Source: Bacillus sp. MM2020_1
GTDB taxonomy: Bacteria > Bacillota > Bacilli > Bacillales > Cytobacillaceae
Length of the DNA: 40,183 nt
Direction: 5' to 3'
Assembly (NCBI GenBank): GCA_011250595.1
Contig: JAANMP010000044.1
Coordinates: 1-40,183, forward strand
Shown: in pieces, positions 24,090 to 31,570 of the stretch
Layout of the letters: each line of letters opens with the position of its first letter
Numbering within the stretch: the first letter of the stretch is position 1
Translations under genes and position numbers: made by a program
Notes under the pieces: generated by a model
Told to the model about the DNA's origin: nothing
Seen by the model: the letters and a program-made list of their open reading frames with translations, nothing else
Database searches by the model: none

Positions 24090-24377
24090 TTATGAAATCC
24101 TAAAACAAAGCATTAGTTCAAACATTAAAAGAATTATGACTACCCAAATGCCTAAGTTTAAGATCGTGTCAATCACAATGGATCCAATGAATAAATGGGT
24201 ATGAATAAGAGATGTTAAAGTATAAAACATGGCAAAAGTAAAAACTCTACTCCACTGCGTAACATCATAAATAAAGATAGCTTTTTTAAGACCATAGTGT
24301 TTAATCCGTTTAAAAAGTCTGTAGATTTCAATAGACTCAACCGTAATAAAAATAATCAGGGCTGCTCTCCATATCAA
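24090..24377 (-). CDS. Small integral membrane protein, start uncertain
   Basis: From TTG 24377 it encodes 95 residues with three hydrophobic stretches ('IWRAALIIFITVESIEIY', 'VFTFAMFYTLTSLIH', 'LNLGIWVVIILLMFELML') and a basic loop 'RLFKRIKHYGLKK'. No ribosome binding site precedes this TTG. The same frame continues protein-like upstream for about 30 codons ('LHGALSISGIACLVTGLISI') to a stop, without any ATG, GTG or TTG. Either a non-standard start is used, or the 5' end has been altered by a frameshift (ATGGGC in another frame near 24462). Family not recognised. Confidence 0.5.
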   Translation of the reverse strand: MIWRAALIIFITVESIEIYRLFKRIKHYGLKKAIFIYDVTQWSRVFTFAMFYTLTSLIHTHLFIGSIVIDTILNLGIWVVIILLMFELMLCFRIS

Positions 24378-24520
24378 TCTTATGGTATCAATACTAATGA
24401 GGCCTGTGACTAAACAGGCAATCCCGGAAATAGATAAAGCCCCATGTAAAATGTTTTTAAGCCCATTTTTAAAGTGCTATACTTGTAATAGGTTGAGTTT
24501 TTTATAAATGAGGGATGACA

Positions 24521-25324
24521 ATGGTTAAAAAAGGGAAACGGGTGGAATATGAACTTAATCCAAACGGTATTAAGTCTATTCCAGACAATGAAATTAAAAC
24601 CATTCTGCGGGGTGCAGATGATTTAATCATGAGTGGCGGCCGAGCTATGCTTGCTAAAATTCTTGCGGGCTCGAAAGATAAAAAGTTATTAGAACTAGAA
24701 TTGGACTACAGCCCGGTATACGGGGCGTTTAAGGGTATTTCTCAAAATGAGATCCTTTCAAAAATAGACTGGCTGATTCTTCATCATTATTTAGCCATTG
24801 AGTATAATGGCAGACTCCCTATGCTAGTCTATACCGATAAAGGTTGGGACATTGAGCGCGAGACCTATGCAGATGAATTATTGAAAAAGCTTATTGATGC
24901 TGCCGAAAATAGAAGATATGAATTTGTTGAAACATTAAAAGACCGGGACCGCGGCTTGATACATCTTTTATTAGAGAAAATTTCAGATTCAGGCAATAAA
25001 GAATTAATCACAATCTTGGATGCGTGGCAAACGATTGAATTTAAAAAAGTTAGGACAAAAATTCAAGAAGTTATCGAAATATTAGAGAAAGTAGAAGGAA
25101 AGCCCAAAAGAGAAGACCAAGAAGTAATCTCTTTTTCTGCAAATAAACAATGGCTTTCAATTCCTGAAAATATACGTAGACAATTAGAACAAAATGTTTG
25201 GTGCAGTTCTTGTATTGATGTTGTGAAGATTGAAAGCTATATAGTCAAAGAATTTTCAACTGGAATAGTATTGGAAGGAAAATGTAATAAGTGTGGTAAT
25301 AATGTAGCAAGATTTATTGACTAA
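24521..25324 (+). CDS. RQC-minor-1-like DNA-binding protein
   Basis: 267 residues from ATG 24521 (GAGGG upstream; ATG 24515 overlaps that site). The N-terminal 120 residues look like a stand-alone RecQ C-terminal (RQC) winged helix: 'SGGRAMLAKILAGSKDKKLLE', 'SPVYGAFKGISQNEILSKIDWLILHHYLAIEY' and 'GRLPMLVYTDKGWDIER'. This matches what I recall of the RQC-minor-1 family. The middle is helical, with a HEAT-like 'RGLIHLLLEKISDSGNKELITILDAWQ'. The C-terminus has two Cys pairs ('WCSSC', 'CNKCG') that probably bind zinc. There is no helicase core, so it probably binds nucleic acid only. Single-gene unit; the role is unknown. Confidence 0.75.
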   Translation: MVKKGKRVEYELNPNGIKSIPDNEIKTILRGADDLIMSGGRAMLAKILAGSKDKKLLELELDYSPVYGAFKGISQNEILSKIDWLILHHYLAIEYNGRLPMLVYTDKGWDIERETYADELLKKLIDAAENRRYEFVETLKDRDRGLIHLLLEKISDSGNKELITILDAWQTIEFKKVRTKIQEVIEILEKVEGKPKREDQEVISFSANKQWLSIPENIRRQLEQNVWCSSCIDVVKIESYIVKEFSTGIVLEGKCNKCGNNVARFID

Positions 25325-25349
25325 AATACCTATATTTTCACCCTTTAAG

Positions 25350-25400
25350 AAAAAAGTGTCAGATGCCTTTCAATAATTGGATGGTGCCTGACACTTTTTG
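25350..25400 (+). repeat. Dispersed GTGTCAGGCACC-type inverted repeat, copy 1
   Basis: AAAAAGTGTCAGATGCC pairs imperfectly with GGTGCCTGACACTTTTT; the centre contains ATTGGATGG. The same element occurs at 28621 and 30491. It follows the RQC-type gene and ends in T5, so it also works as a terminator. Confidence 0.75.
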
Positions 25401-25464
25401 TTTCTGTAATTGAAACTATATTTTTTTCTGAAGGAAAATATGCAAAATCTCTCTATTTTTGTAA

Positions 25465-26172
25465 TCAAAGAGACAGGTAGTTTTTTCCTTTTAGATTTGC
25501 AGATTCGTTGAATCCTTTTACAATGAGCCATACTGCTAAAATCATTTCATTCGCTGCGACTGGGAGCGCCAAAATACCACCCCAAACAGAAACTTGTTGA
25601 ATGACACCGAACATTACTAACAAGGCACAAATAAAAACAAGAGTTGCCCCTGTCATACCCAAGATGGAGATGAATCTGGGTACAAGTTTGGATTTATAAA
25701 ATATATAACTGTACATCATCGTGTTGATACCCAGCATGAAAAGAGGACCAAGCATAAATGTCCAGTCATGTACTGCTATTAATAAAGTACCAGAAGCTTG
25801 AAAAGAGGTGGAATCCGGGACTCCTGATGCTACAAAATCCCGGCTTAAGGTCAATAGGGACAGTACGCTGATTACACCAACAGTAATTATAATGGCTTCA
25901 AGAAACCTGAAGCAAACATGCCAAAGAGCTATTGTCTCATTATATTTCCTTAAAATTGGAAACATTGTAGTTGCAGTCCCAACCGCTGAAACAACAAGAA
26001 TTAATTCCATAAGCGCTCCGAGTATTACTTGGTTGGCGTGTTCGGAACCTTTAATCAAGTAATCGGGACCGTTTAGGATAGGATTGTATAAATTTAGACC
26101 TACTATCGCCGTAACCGCTGCGAGTATAAACAGTACTCCCACGATTTTTGCAGCTTTTTGGTTTGAATTCAT
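25465..26172 (-). CDS. DUF4386 family membrane protein
   Basis: 235 residues from ATG 26172 (GGAGGAG upstream; the longer frame to 26187 starts inside that site). It begins 'MNSNQKAAKIVGVLFILAAV', the standard DUF4386 opening, and has six hydrophobic segments, with the family block 'IALWHVCFRFLEAIIITVGVISVL' and 'HDWTFMLGPLFMLGINTMMYSYIFYKSKLVPRFISILGMTGA'. Members are integral membrane proteins of unknown function. It lies downstream of the XRE regulator on the same strand with a 55-base gap, so it may belong to the regulated unit. Confidence 0.9.
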   Translation of the reverse strand: MNSNQKAAKIVGVLFILAAVTAIVGLNLYNPILNGPDYLIKGSEHANQVILGALMELILVVSAVGTATTMFPILRKYNETIALWHVCFRFLEAIIITVGVISVLSLLTLSRDFVASGVPDSTSFQASGTLLIAVHDWTFMLGPLFMLGINTMMYSYIFYKSKLVPRFISILGMTGATLVFICALLVMFGVIQQVSVWGGILALPVAANEMILAVWLIVKGFNESANLKGKNYLSL

Positions 26173-26227
26173 TTTTATCTCCTCCATTGAATAAATTCAA
26201 TTTGCAAGACCAAAACAATCAAAGTTC

Positions 26228-26452
26228 TTACAGCTTTGTGTTGTCCCCATAATAGAATACCTCTTCCAACGGTAAGTTAAAGGCGTGAGCAATACGAAAA
26301 GCTAGTTCTAGCGATGGGGAGTAGTTTCCCTTTTCTAGAGCCATGATGGTTTGTCTTGTTACGCCCACCTTGTCAGCTAATTGCTGCTGAGTCATTTCAT
26401 CATGGTTGAATCGTAATTTACGGATGTGATTGCCGACAAGCGTTTTGCCCAC
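26228..26452 (-). CDS. Small XRE-family transcriptional regulator
   Basis: 74 residues from GTG 26452 (AAAGGAG seven bases upstream). A single HTH_3 domain fills the protein: 'IRKLRFNHDEMTQQQLADKVGVTRQTIMALEKGNYSPSLELAFRIAHAFNLPLEEVF', with the recognition helix 'TRQTIMALE'. It is encoded two bases after the membrane-protein stop at 26455, so the pair is co-translated. Small XRE proteins of this type (YozG/YgzD-like) commonly repress their own operon; a dyad over the promoter at 26956 fits. The DUF2178-like partner may be the regulated or sensing component. Confidence 0.92.
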   Translation of the reverse strand: MGKTLVGNHIRKLRFNHDEMTQQQLADKVGVTRQTIMALEKGNYSPSLELAFRIAHAFNLPLEEVFYYGDNTKL

Positions 26453-26454
26453 TG

Positions 26455-26901
26455 TTACACTCCTTTCCGGTAGTGATAAAATTTTGTAACGGAGCCGGTC
26501 ACATCAGAAATGAATCCAGAAATGATTAGGATAATGAACATCACCTGGGACGGCTGAAAGATGATCAGCGATCCCATTGCTAGAAGAAAGCCGATGATAA
26601 ACACAAAAAAAGAATTTCGGGCCGCTTTCAAGTCAATTAACTTATCCAATTCATCCGCAAATTTTGGTTCCTTTTCTCTGGTCGTCATTCTAAAGACGAT
26701 GTTAAATATAATGCTGATTATGATATGCGCGACGATTGAAAATAAGGTCAGGATGAGGACGAAAGAACCCCAATAGCGAAAGGTTTCCAATGACTCCAAC
26801 CCGCCACCGGGGTAGCGCGGGTACATGTACAAGCAATAAAATCCGAAAATGAGGATGGCGCTAATCAACGATACAATGCTTCTCTTTTCTTGATAGGTCA
26901 T
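26455..26901 (-). CDS. DUF2178-like membrane protein
   Basis: 148 residues from ATG 26901 (TGGAGG eight bases upstream). Four membrane helices in two pairs: 'SLISAILIFGFYCLYMYP', 'FVLILTLFSIVAHIIISIIFNIVF', 'SFFVFIIGFLLAMGSLII' and 'VMFIILIISGFISDVTG', split by a charged loop 'REKEPKFADELDKLIDLKAAR'. The 'DERD'-like loop between helix pairs is reminiscent of DUF2178 proteins that partner with XRE regulators. Function unknown. First gene of a unit with the XRE regulator and possibly the DUF4386 gene. Confidence 0.75.
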   Translation of the reverse strand: MTYQEKRSIVSLISAILIFGFYCLYMYPRYPGGGLESLETFRYWGSFVLILTLFSIVAHIIISIIFNIVFRMTTREKEPKFADELDKLIDLKAARNSFFVFIIGFLLAMGSLIIFQPSQVMFIILIISGFISDVTGSVTKFYHYRKGV

Positions 26902-26943
26902 GGTATACACCTCCAGTATGGTCGATTTTACATCGAGTAAGGT

Positions 26944-26975
26944 ATTATATGCATCATGTAAAGAAAAGTTTACAT
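26944..26975 (-). promoter_or_regulatory. Promoter and operator of the XRE/membrane-protein unit
   Basis: On the minus strand a TATAAT (26949-26944) is preceded by a perfect dyad ATGTAAA-N6-TTTACAT (26956-26975), which would lie between the -35 and -10 elements; a further TTACA half-site is at 26991-26995. The geometry suits autorepression by the XRE protein. Confidence 0.5.
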
Positions 26976-27131
26976 TAAGTTATATAAAGCTTACATTTTT
27001 TTAAATCGCAATACGATCTTCCTCTTTTAAAATTCCTAAATATAGCTATGATTGGAAGTATAGTAAAAAGAGAAATTTGGTAGGGAATGGGAAGATAGGA
27101 TGCCATTAGAAATTGTTCGCCCTGAAACCAG

Positions 27132-27173
27132 AAAAAGGTTCCCCAGCTTAAATTTTGCTGGGGAACCTTTTTT
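27132..27173. terminator. Bidirectional terminator-like hairpin
   Basis: A perfect 16-bp stem AAAAAGGTTCCCCAGC/GCTGGGGAACCTTTTT with A and T runs on both sides. No gene ends here, so a short transcript, attenuator or decayed gene is possible. Confidence 0.75.
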
Positions 27174-27323
27174 GGTAATGCCGCTTAAACTTAATAGACA
27201 CTTAAGTTAACTTTAATCGGTTTTTAATAAATAGCCCTACAATTTCTAATATAGTAGAGAAGTAGAGACTAACATCGTAATAATTAAGTTGTGGGAAACC
27301 ACTTTAAAGAAAGGAAATTAAAT

Positions 27324-28529
27324 ATGCCAGAAAACCAAAATAATATGAAAATTTTACTTAACAAAGTGCCACAAGTGACGATTTTCTTTTGGATCATCAA
27401 AATTTTGTGTACAACTGTTGGTGAAACATTTGCTGATTTCATCAATTTCAACATTGGACTTGGTTTAACTCTTACTACCATTATTATGGGAGTTGCATTT
27501 TTTATTGCATTGTTTTTTCAATTTAAAGCAAGCAAATATGTTCCAGCGACTTACTGGGTAACAGTTGTTCTTATAAGCGTATTTGGAACATTGGTAACGG
27601 ATAACTTGACAGATAATATGGGCGTACCACTTGAGGTTAGCACAGCTGTTTTCTCAGTGCTACTAGGACTGACTTTTCTATTATGGTTTCTTAGTGAAAA
27701 AACACTATCGATCCACTCGATTTTTACTAGAAAAAGAGAGGTTTTCTACTGGCTTACGATCCTTTTCACCTTTGCACTTGGAACAGCAGTCGGCGATTTA
27801 TATTCCGAACAACTTGGTTTTGGTTATCTTAACACAGGAATAGGCGTTGTTATTATTATTGCTCTTGTGTTCTTAGCTTATAAATTTTTGAAACTTGACG
27901 GAGTATTAGCTTTCTGGATTGCGTATATTTTAACTCGCCCACTTGGAGCTTCAATTGGAGATTATCTATCTCAATCAAAAGTAAATGGCGGATTAGGACT
28001 CGGGACAACCGTTACGAGTGCGATTTTTCTTATCGCTATTTTAGCGATTATCGTCTTCCTTGCCGTTTCAAAAATTGATACCAATGCTAAAAGTGATATT
28101 GAGGGCACAAACCAAAGAAATGCCAATAAGAATCATGTGCTAACACAAACGATTCTTGTACTCGTAATTTTCTTATTTGTTGGTATAGGTGGTTATAACT
28201 GGCGCAGTAATACTATTGCATCACAAGGTGCTGCAGAGCAAACTACATTAGCAGGTCAATTAAACAATTTTGCAAAAATCGAAAATGATATATTGAACAC
28301 TGTAAACAAAAATGACGTTGCTTCAGCAAAAAAAGGCGCTGATCATTTGGAGCATCAGTGGGATACACAAGAACCTAAGCTTCGAAACATCGATGGTGCT
28401 ACATGGACGAAAATTGATGGAACAATTGATGTTGTATTAGCAGCAGTTCGTTCATCGAATCCTGATGTAAACAAGTGTAAAACAGCACTTAACAATTCAC
28501 TTAGTACCATAAATGCAGCAAATAAATAA
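27324..28529 (+). CDS. COG4705-like membrane protein with four internal repeats
   Basis: 401 residues from ATG 27324 (AAAGAAAGG upstream). About eight to ten membrane helices carry four copies of a G-x-x-x-(G/T)-(D/E) motif: 'TTVGETFADFINFNIGLGL', 'FGTLVTDNLTDNMGVPLEV', 'LGTAVGDLYSEQLGFGYLN' and 'LGASIGDYLSQSKVNGGLG'. Each is followed by Thr and a long helix, and the repeated acidic residues suggest a cation path. After a ninth helix ('LVIFLFVGIGGYNWRS') comes a soluble C-terminal helical domain of about 110 residues, probably extracytoplasmic. The repeat part matches COG4705 proteins of unknown function; the soluble tail is an addition I do not recognise. Confidence 0.8.
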   Translation: MPENQNNMKILLNKVPQVTIFFWIIKILCTTVGETFADFINFNIGLGLTLTTIIMGVAFFIALFFQFKASKYVPATYWVTVVLISVFGTLVTDNLTDNMGVPLEVSTAVFSVLLGLTFLLWFLSEKTLSIHSIFTRKREVFYWLTILFTFALGTAVGDLYSEQLGFGYLNTGIGVVIIIALVFLAYKFLKLDGVLAFWIAYILTRPLGASIGDYLSQSKVNGGLGLGTTVTSAIFLIAILAIIVFLAVSKIDTNAKSDIEGTNQRNANKNHVLTQTILVLVIFLFVGIGGYNWRSNTIASQGAAEQTTLAGQLNNFAKIENDILNTVNKNDVASAKKGADHLEHQWDTQEPKLRNIDGATWTKIDGTIDVVLAAVRSSNPDVNKCKTALNNSLSTINAANK

Positions 28530-28536
28530 TAATCTT

Positions 28537-28565
28537 AGGAATCGCCAATCGCGGTTCCTTTTTAA
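28537..28565 (+). terminator. Terminator of the COG4705-like gene
   Basis: AGGAATCGC/GCGGTTCCT stem (one G-U), 5-base loop, then TTTTT. Confidence 0.8.
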
Positions 28566-28620
28566 ATAGAACTCAGATGTAGATAGTTCCTTCTTATTAG
28601 GTGGAGTAACTAAGAGTTAA

Positions 28621-28663
28621 AAAAAGTGCCAGGCACCATCCCAATTGTGCCTGGCACTTTTAG
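28621..28663 (+). repeat. Dispersed GTGTCAGGCACC-type inverted repeat, copy 2
   Basis: AAAAAGTGCCAGGCAC pairs with GTGCCTGGCACTTTT around a centre containing CATCCCAATT. This shorter copy stands between two genes without belonging to either. Confidence 0.7.
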
Positions 28664-28750
28664 TTTTAAATGTAATAACCTGTTCATCTTCCATTCATAA
28701 AAGGATTATATACTAAGGATGTCAAAAAGAGAGAGAGTGGAGGAATAAAG

Positions 28751-29785
28751 ATGAACATTGCATTTAAAGAAATGAAGAAAAATAAAATGAGGTTTGTCAT
28801 TTTGGGTTCAATCGTTTTTCTCGTTAGTTTATTAACGTTTATTATATCTGGTTTGGCAAATGGATTATCACAAGACAATGCTGCATTAATTAAAGATTTA
28901 CCAAACGGACAATTCTATATGACCAAAGATGCAGAAGAAACGTACAATCTCTCTAGAATAGATAACAGTACTCAAGATAAATTGTTACAAAAACAGAAAG
29001 ATGCTGCAGCATTTTCTATTCAAATGGGATTTTTAAATGATCGTGCCGGGAAACAACGTAGTGTTGCCTTTGTGACATCGACCGAATCAAAGTATTTTCA
29101 AAATGTTAAAAAAGGGGAAATTGTTCTCGATCGCTCCTTGGAAGATGAGGGAATAAAAATCGGTGATGCCTTAACGAATAATCAATACAATGGAAAGTTT
29201 ATTGTAAAAGGTTTTGTGGAACAGAGTAAATATAGCCATGCTCCTGTCGCTTATATTAGTATGGACGATTATAAAGGAATGTATCGAGTTAATGAAATGC
29301 AATTGATTTTCGTACCGGGAGGGGATTCACCACAAGTAGCAGCGGGCTTAGAGTCCTTTTCGAAAAAACAGTTCCTTAATACCATTTCAAGTTATAAAGC
29401 TGAACAGATGTCCTTAAATATGATCGTTTGGTTTTTAGTTGTCATCAGCGGTATGTTGTTTGCTATCTTTTTCTATATGATGAACGTTCAAAAAATGGGT
29501 CTCTACGGAATTCTAAAAGCAATTGGTTTAAAAACAAGTGCGTTGTTCAAAATGATGTGGATACAGATGGTTTTTATTACCGTTATTGCGATTGGTCTGT
29601 CAGTTGCACTTAGTCAAGTTTTTAATATGATCGCACCTAAAGGAATGCCTTTTCACTTACCACCTGAGACGACCGTACAATTATCCATTGTCTTCTTAAT
29701 TATTGGGTTTATTGGCGCTACGCTTTCTGGTATGCAAATAAAAAAAGTCGAACCATTACAAGCGATCCAACAAGGAGAGGTTTAA
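28751..29785 (+). CDS. HrtB-like ABC transporter permease (FtsX/MacB fold)
   Basis: 344 residues; GTGGAGG lies upstream of ATG 28751. An N-terminal helix ('MRFVILGSIVFLVSLLTFIISGLANGLS') precedes a large extracytoplasmic domain (about 40-215). Then come three helices of an FtsX domain with 'SYKAEQMSLNMIVWFLVVISGMLFAIFFYMMNVQKMGLYGILKAIGLKTSALFKMMWIQM', ending 'LQAIQQGE'. The pattern and N-terminus closely recall S. aureus HrtB, the permease of the heme-detoxifying HrtAB pump. No HssRS two-component system is in view, so another amphipathic substrate remains possible. Its ATPase starts one base after the stop. Confidence 0.88.
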   Translation: MNIAFKEMKKNKMRFVILGSIVFLVSLLTFIISGLANGLSQDNAALIKDLPNGQFYMTKDAEETYNLSRIDNSTQDKLLQKQKDAAAFSIQMGFLNDRAGKQRSVAFVTSTESKYFQNVKKGEIVLDRSLEDEGIKIGDALTNNQYNGKFIVKGFVEQSKYSHAPVAYISMDDYKGMYRVNEMQLIFVPGGDSPQVAAGLESFSKKQFLNTISSYKAEQMSLNMIVWFLVVISGMLFAIFFYMMNVQKMGLYGILKAIGLKTSALFKMMWIQMVFITVIAIGLSVALSQVFNMIAPKGMPFHLPPETTVQLSIVFLIIGFIGATLSGMQIKKVEPLQAIQQGEV

Positions 29786-29786
29786 T

Positions 29787-30473
29787 ATGACCATATTTTC
29801 AATCGATGAAGTTAGAAAAACCTTTACGAATGGCGATATAAAGGAAGAAATACTAAAAGGAATTAATCTTAGTCTTGAAGAGGGAGAAGTAACAGCCTTA
29901 GTGGGTGCCTCTGGCTCCGGTAAAAGTACTCTTCTTACTATTGCTGCAGGACTTCAATCCGCATCAAATGGTCAAGTTGTATTCGATGGGAATAATATGA
30001 CTAGCATGAATTCGGAACAAGTTCGAAAAATACGTGCAAGTCAATTTGGCTTCGTCTTTCAATTTGCCCATCTCGTTCCTTTTCTCACAGTAGAAGAGCA
30101 GCTCCTGTTAATGTTAGATGTATCTGAGTCTAAACTAAAGAAACGGGAACAAAAGAAGGAAGTAGATAAAATCCTAAAATTAGTCGAAATGGATCATCGG
30201 AAAAATGCCTATCCAGCGTCGTTATCCGGGGGAGAAAAACAGCGAGTTGCCATTGCTCGTGCCATTATTCATCAACCTAAAGTGCTGTTTGCAGATGAAC
30301 CTACTGCAAGTTTAGATTCAAAAAGGTCAAAAGATGTGATGAGGTTAATCCGAGAATTAACTAAAACATTAAACATCACTACACTAATGGTCACCCATGA
30401 TGAGGAAATGCTTTCCTATGCTGACCATATCATTAAAATGAGCGATGGCATGGTCTTACAGAATGAAGCTTAA
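29787..30473 (+). CDS. HrtA-like ABC transporter ATPase
   Basis: 228 residues, MacB/LolD-type ATPase. Walker A 'GASGSGKST' at about residues 39-47, Q-loop 'FGFVFQFAHLVPFLTVEEQLLL', signature 'SLSGGEKQRVAIARAI' near 145, Walker B 'VLFADEPTASLD' near 167, H-loop 'LMVTHDEEM'. ATG 29787 is preceded by AAGGAGAGG inside the permease gene. With the permease it forms a mechanotransmitting exporter in the cytoplasmic membrane. The GTGTCA-type repeat 18 bases after the stop probably ends the transcript. Confidence 0.92.
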   Translation: MTIFSIDEVRKTFTNGDIKEEILKGINLSLEEGEVTALVGASGSGKSTLLTIAAGLQSASNGQVVFDGNNMTSMNSEQVRKIRASQFGFVFQFAHLVPFLTVEEQLLLMLDVSESKLKKREQKKEVDKILKLVEMDHRKNAYPASLSGGEKQRVAIARAIIHQPKVLFADEPTASLDSKRSKDVMRLIRELTKTLNITTLMVTHDEEMLSYADHIIKMSDGMVLQNEA

Positions 30474-30490
30474 AATTAAATAGTAAATAG

Positions 30491-30543
30491 AAAAAAGTGT
30501 CAAGCACCATCCGTAAAATTGGATGGTGTCAGGCACTTTTTTC
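30491..30543 (+). repeat. Dispersed GTGTCAGGCACC-type inverted repeat, copy 3
   Basis: AAAAAAGTGTCAAGCACCATCC pairs with GGATGGTGTCAGGCACTTTTTT, the longest of the three copies; it doubles as the terminator of the ABC operon. Confidence 0.8.
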
Positions 30544-30555
30544 TGTTAAACCATG

Positions 30556-30848
30556 TTAATCATTAGTGATCATAACTTTTATCGCTTGTTCCTTTGATGC
30601 ATTTGCAAATACATTGTATGCTTCCAAAATGTCATTTAGCTTGAAGCGGTGCGTAAATAGTTTTTTAGGTTCTATTTTGTTGGCTGCAACCGATTTTAAT
30701 AACATTGGAGTTGAATTTGTACTTACAAGTCCTGTTGTTAAAGTAATATTTTGAATCCATAGTTTTTCTAAATGTAGCTCTACGCTTTTACCGTGTACCC
30801 CAACGTTGGCAATATTCCCTCCAGGCTTTACGACTTCCTGAGCAAGGG
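30556..30848 (-). pseudogene. C-terminal remnant of a zinc-type alcohol dehydrogenase
   Basis: The minus strand encodes about 97 residues ending at the stop 30556-30558: 'QEVVKPGGNIANVGVHGKSV', 'LEKLWIQNITLTTGLVSTNS' and 'LLKSVAANKIEPKKLFTHRFKLNDILEAYNVF' match the C-terminal third of MDR-family alcohol dehydrogenases. The catalytic and structural zinc domains are missing. The homology ends at a 22-base palindrome (AGCAAGGG-N6-CCCTTGCT, 30841-30862), beyond which the sequence is unrelated. This is a truncation with foreign DNA at the break. Confidence 0.75.
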
Positions 30849-30862
30849 TATAAACCCTTGCT
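30841..30862. repeat. Palindrome at the dehydrogenase truncation point
   Basis: AGCAAGGG-TATAAA-CCCTTGCT, perfect 8-bp arms, exactly where alcohol dehydrogenase similarity stops. Confidence 0.6.
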
Positions 30863-30888
30863 ATTTCTAAAGTCTCTAGCCTTACAAA

Positions 30889-31129
30889 TTGTCCTAACTA
30901 TCAAGGCCGATCTCGAACTGATAGGTGAAGAGGTATGGGACCGTTTCAACCATGGGAAGCCCCAACAACATTGGTATTATGCCAGCATAGTTAAGGTGTT
31001 ATCTCCGAGAAAAAAAGAATTTAAGCTTATTCGGGAGTTAGAGAAAGAAGTCAAAGAGGTTTTTGGATCACTGTTGCTGACATGAAAGGGACATGGAATC
31101 ATACCATGTCCCTAACTTTTGTCCTAACT
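30889..31129 (+). mobile_element. Possible IS remnant bounded by 11-bp direct repeats
   Basis: TTGTCCTAACT occurs at 30889-30899 and again at 31119-31129. Between them is a 75-codon frame (30858-31085; it begins just before the first repeat and has no ribosome binding site) with 'GEEVWDRFNHGKPQQHWYYA' and 'LIRELEKEVKEVF', which has the feel of a transposase C-terminus, although I cannot name the family. A hairpin AGGGACATGG/CCATGTCCCT (31087-31113) follows the stop. It is called mobile because it sits at the break in the dehydrogenase gene. Confidence 0.35.
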
Positions 31130-31181
31130 CAACAAGATCTGTCTGTTATTAGTGAAGAACTTGATAATAGCTTTGCCTTAA

Positions 31182-31370
31182 TTAAAAGCAGAAAGCAATT
31201 GCACCGATAATGATCAATAATATAAACAACACAATAATGATAATAAAATTTTCACATCCACGAACATTCATACATTGTCCCTGAACAGGATAGGCATAGC
31301 CGTAATTCATTGAAGGCTGGGGAATAGCATTAGAGTAATCAGTAAGTGGTGGGGTTGCGTTAGTATACAT
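31182..31370 (-). CDS. YjcZ-like small sporulation/coat-associated protein
   Basis: 62 residues from ATG 31370, with AAAGGAAG upstream. A Pro/Tyr/Asn-rich N-terminus ('PQPSMNYGYAYPVQGQC') is followed by 'RGCENFIIIIVLFILLIIIGAIAFCF', a single C-terminal membrane helix of the YjcZ type (usually 'FALIVVLFILLIIVG'). YjcZ-family proteins are short membrane peptides expressed in sporulating Bacillus; molecular function is unknown. It is divergent from the sigma-54 activator. Confidence 0.8.
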   Translation of the reverse strand: MYTNATPPLTDYSNAIPQPSMNYGYAYPVQGQCMNVRGCENFIIIIVLFILLIIIGAIAFCF

Positions 31371-31521
31371 TCCAAACTTCCTTTCGCTATCGGTTGTACG
31401 CAGAGTAAGTAGCCCAATACCCTTATATAATATACTTAGTGATGAAATGGGAGCCTGTATATATTAAATCATTATTAAAATTCACATAACTGAAATAATA
31501 ATATTTAAAATAATTTGAATT

Positions 31522-31561
31522 ATTAGTCATTTTTGATTATGATTAAATCAAAAATGACTAG
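31522..31561 (+). promoter_or_regulatory. Perfect inverted repeat, likely autoregulatory site of the activator
   Basis: TAGTCATTTTTGATT and its exact complement AATCAAAAATGACTA flank a 7-base loop, ending about ten bases before the activator start. Each arm resembles the TAGTC-N6-GACTA element that sits before the ureohydrolase promoter. The position over the translation start region suggests that the protein represses or adjusts its own synthesis. Confidence 0.6.
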
Positions 31562-31570
31562 GTGATGAAA

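Larger units (their letters stand above)
26902..27323. other. Divergent intergenic region with promoter and terminator
   Basis: No gene was found. It holds the promoter/operator of the leftward XRE unit (26944-26975), a strong hairpin at 27132-27173 and the AT-rich leader of the COG4705-like gene. Confidence 0.6.

Noticed and set aside
26228..26901. XRE protein plus membrane protein as a toxin-antitoxin system
   Set aside because: The partner is a four-helix membrane protein resembling DUF2178 rather than any toxin family I know; treated as a regulator/sensor pair.
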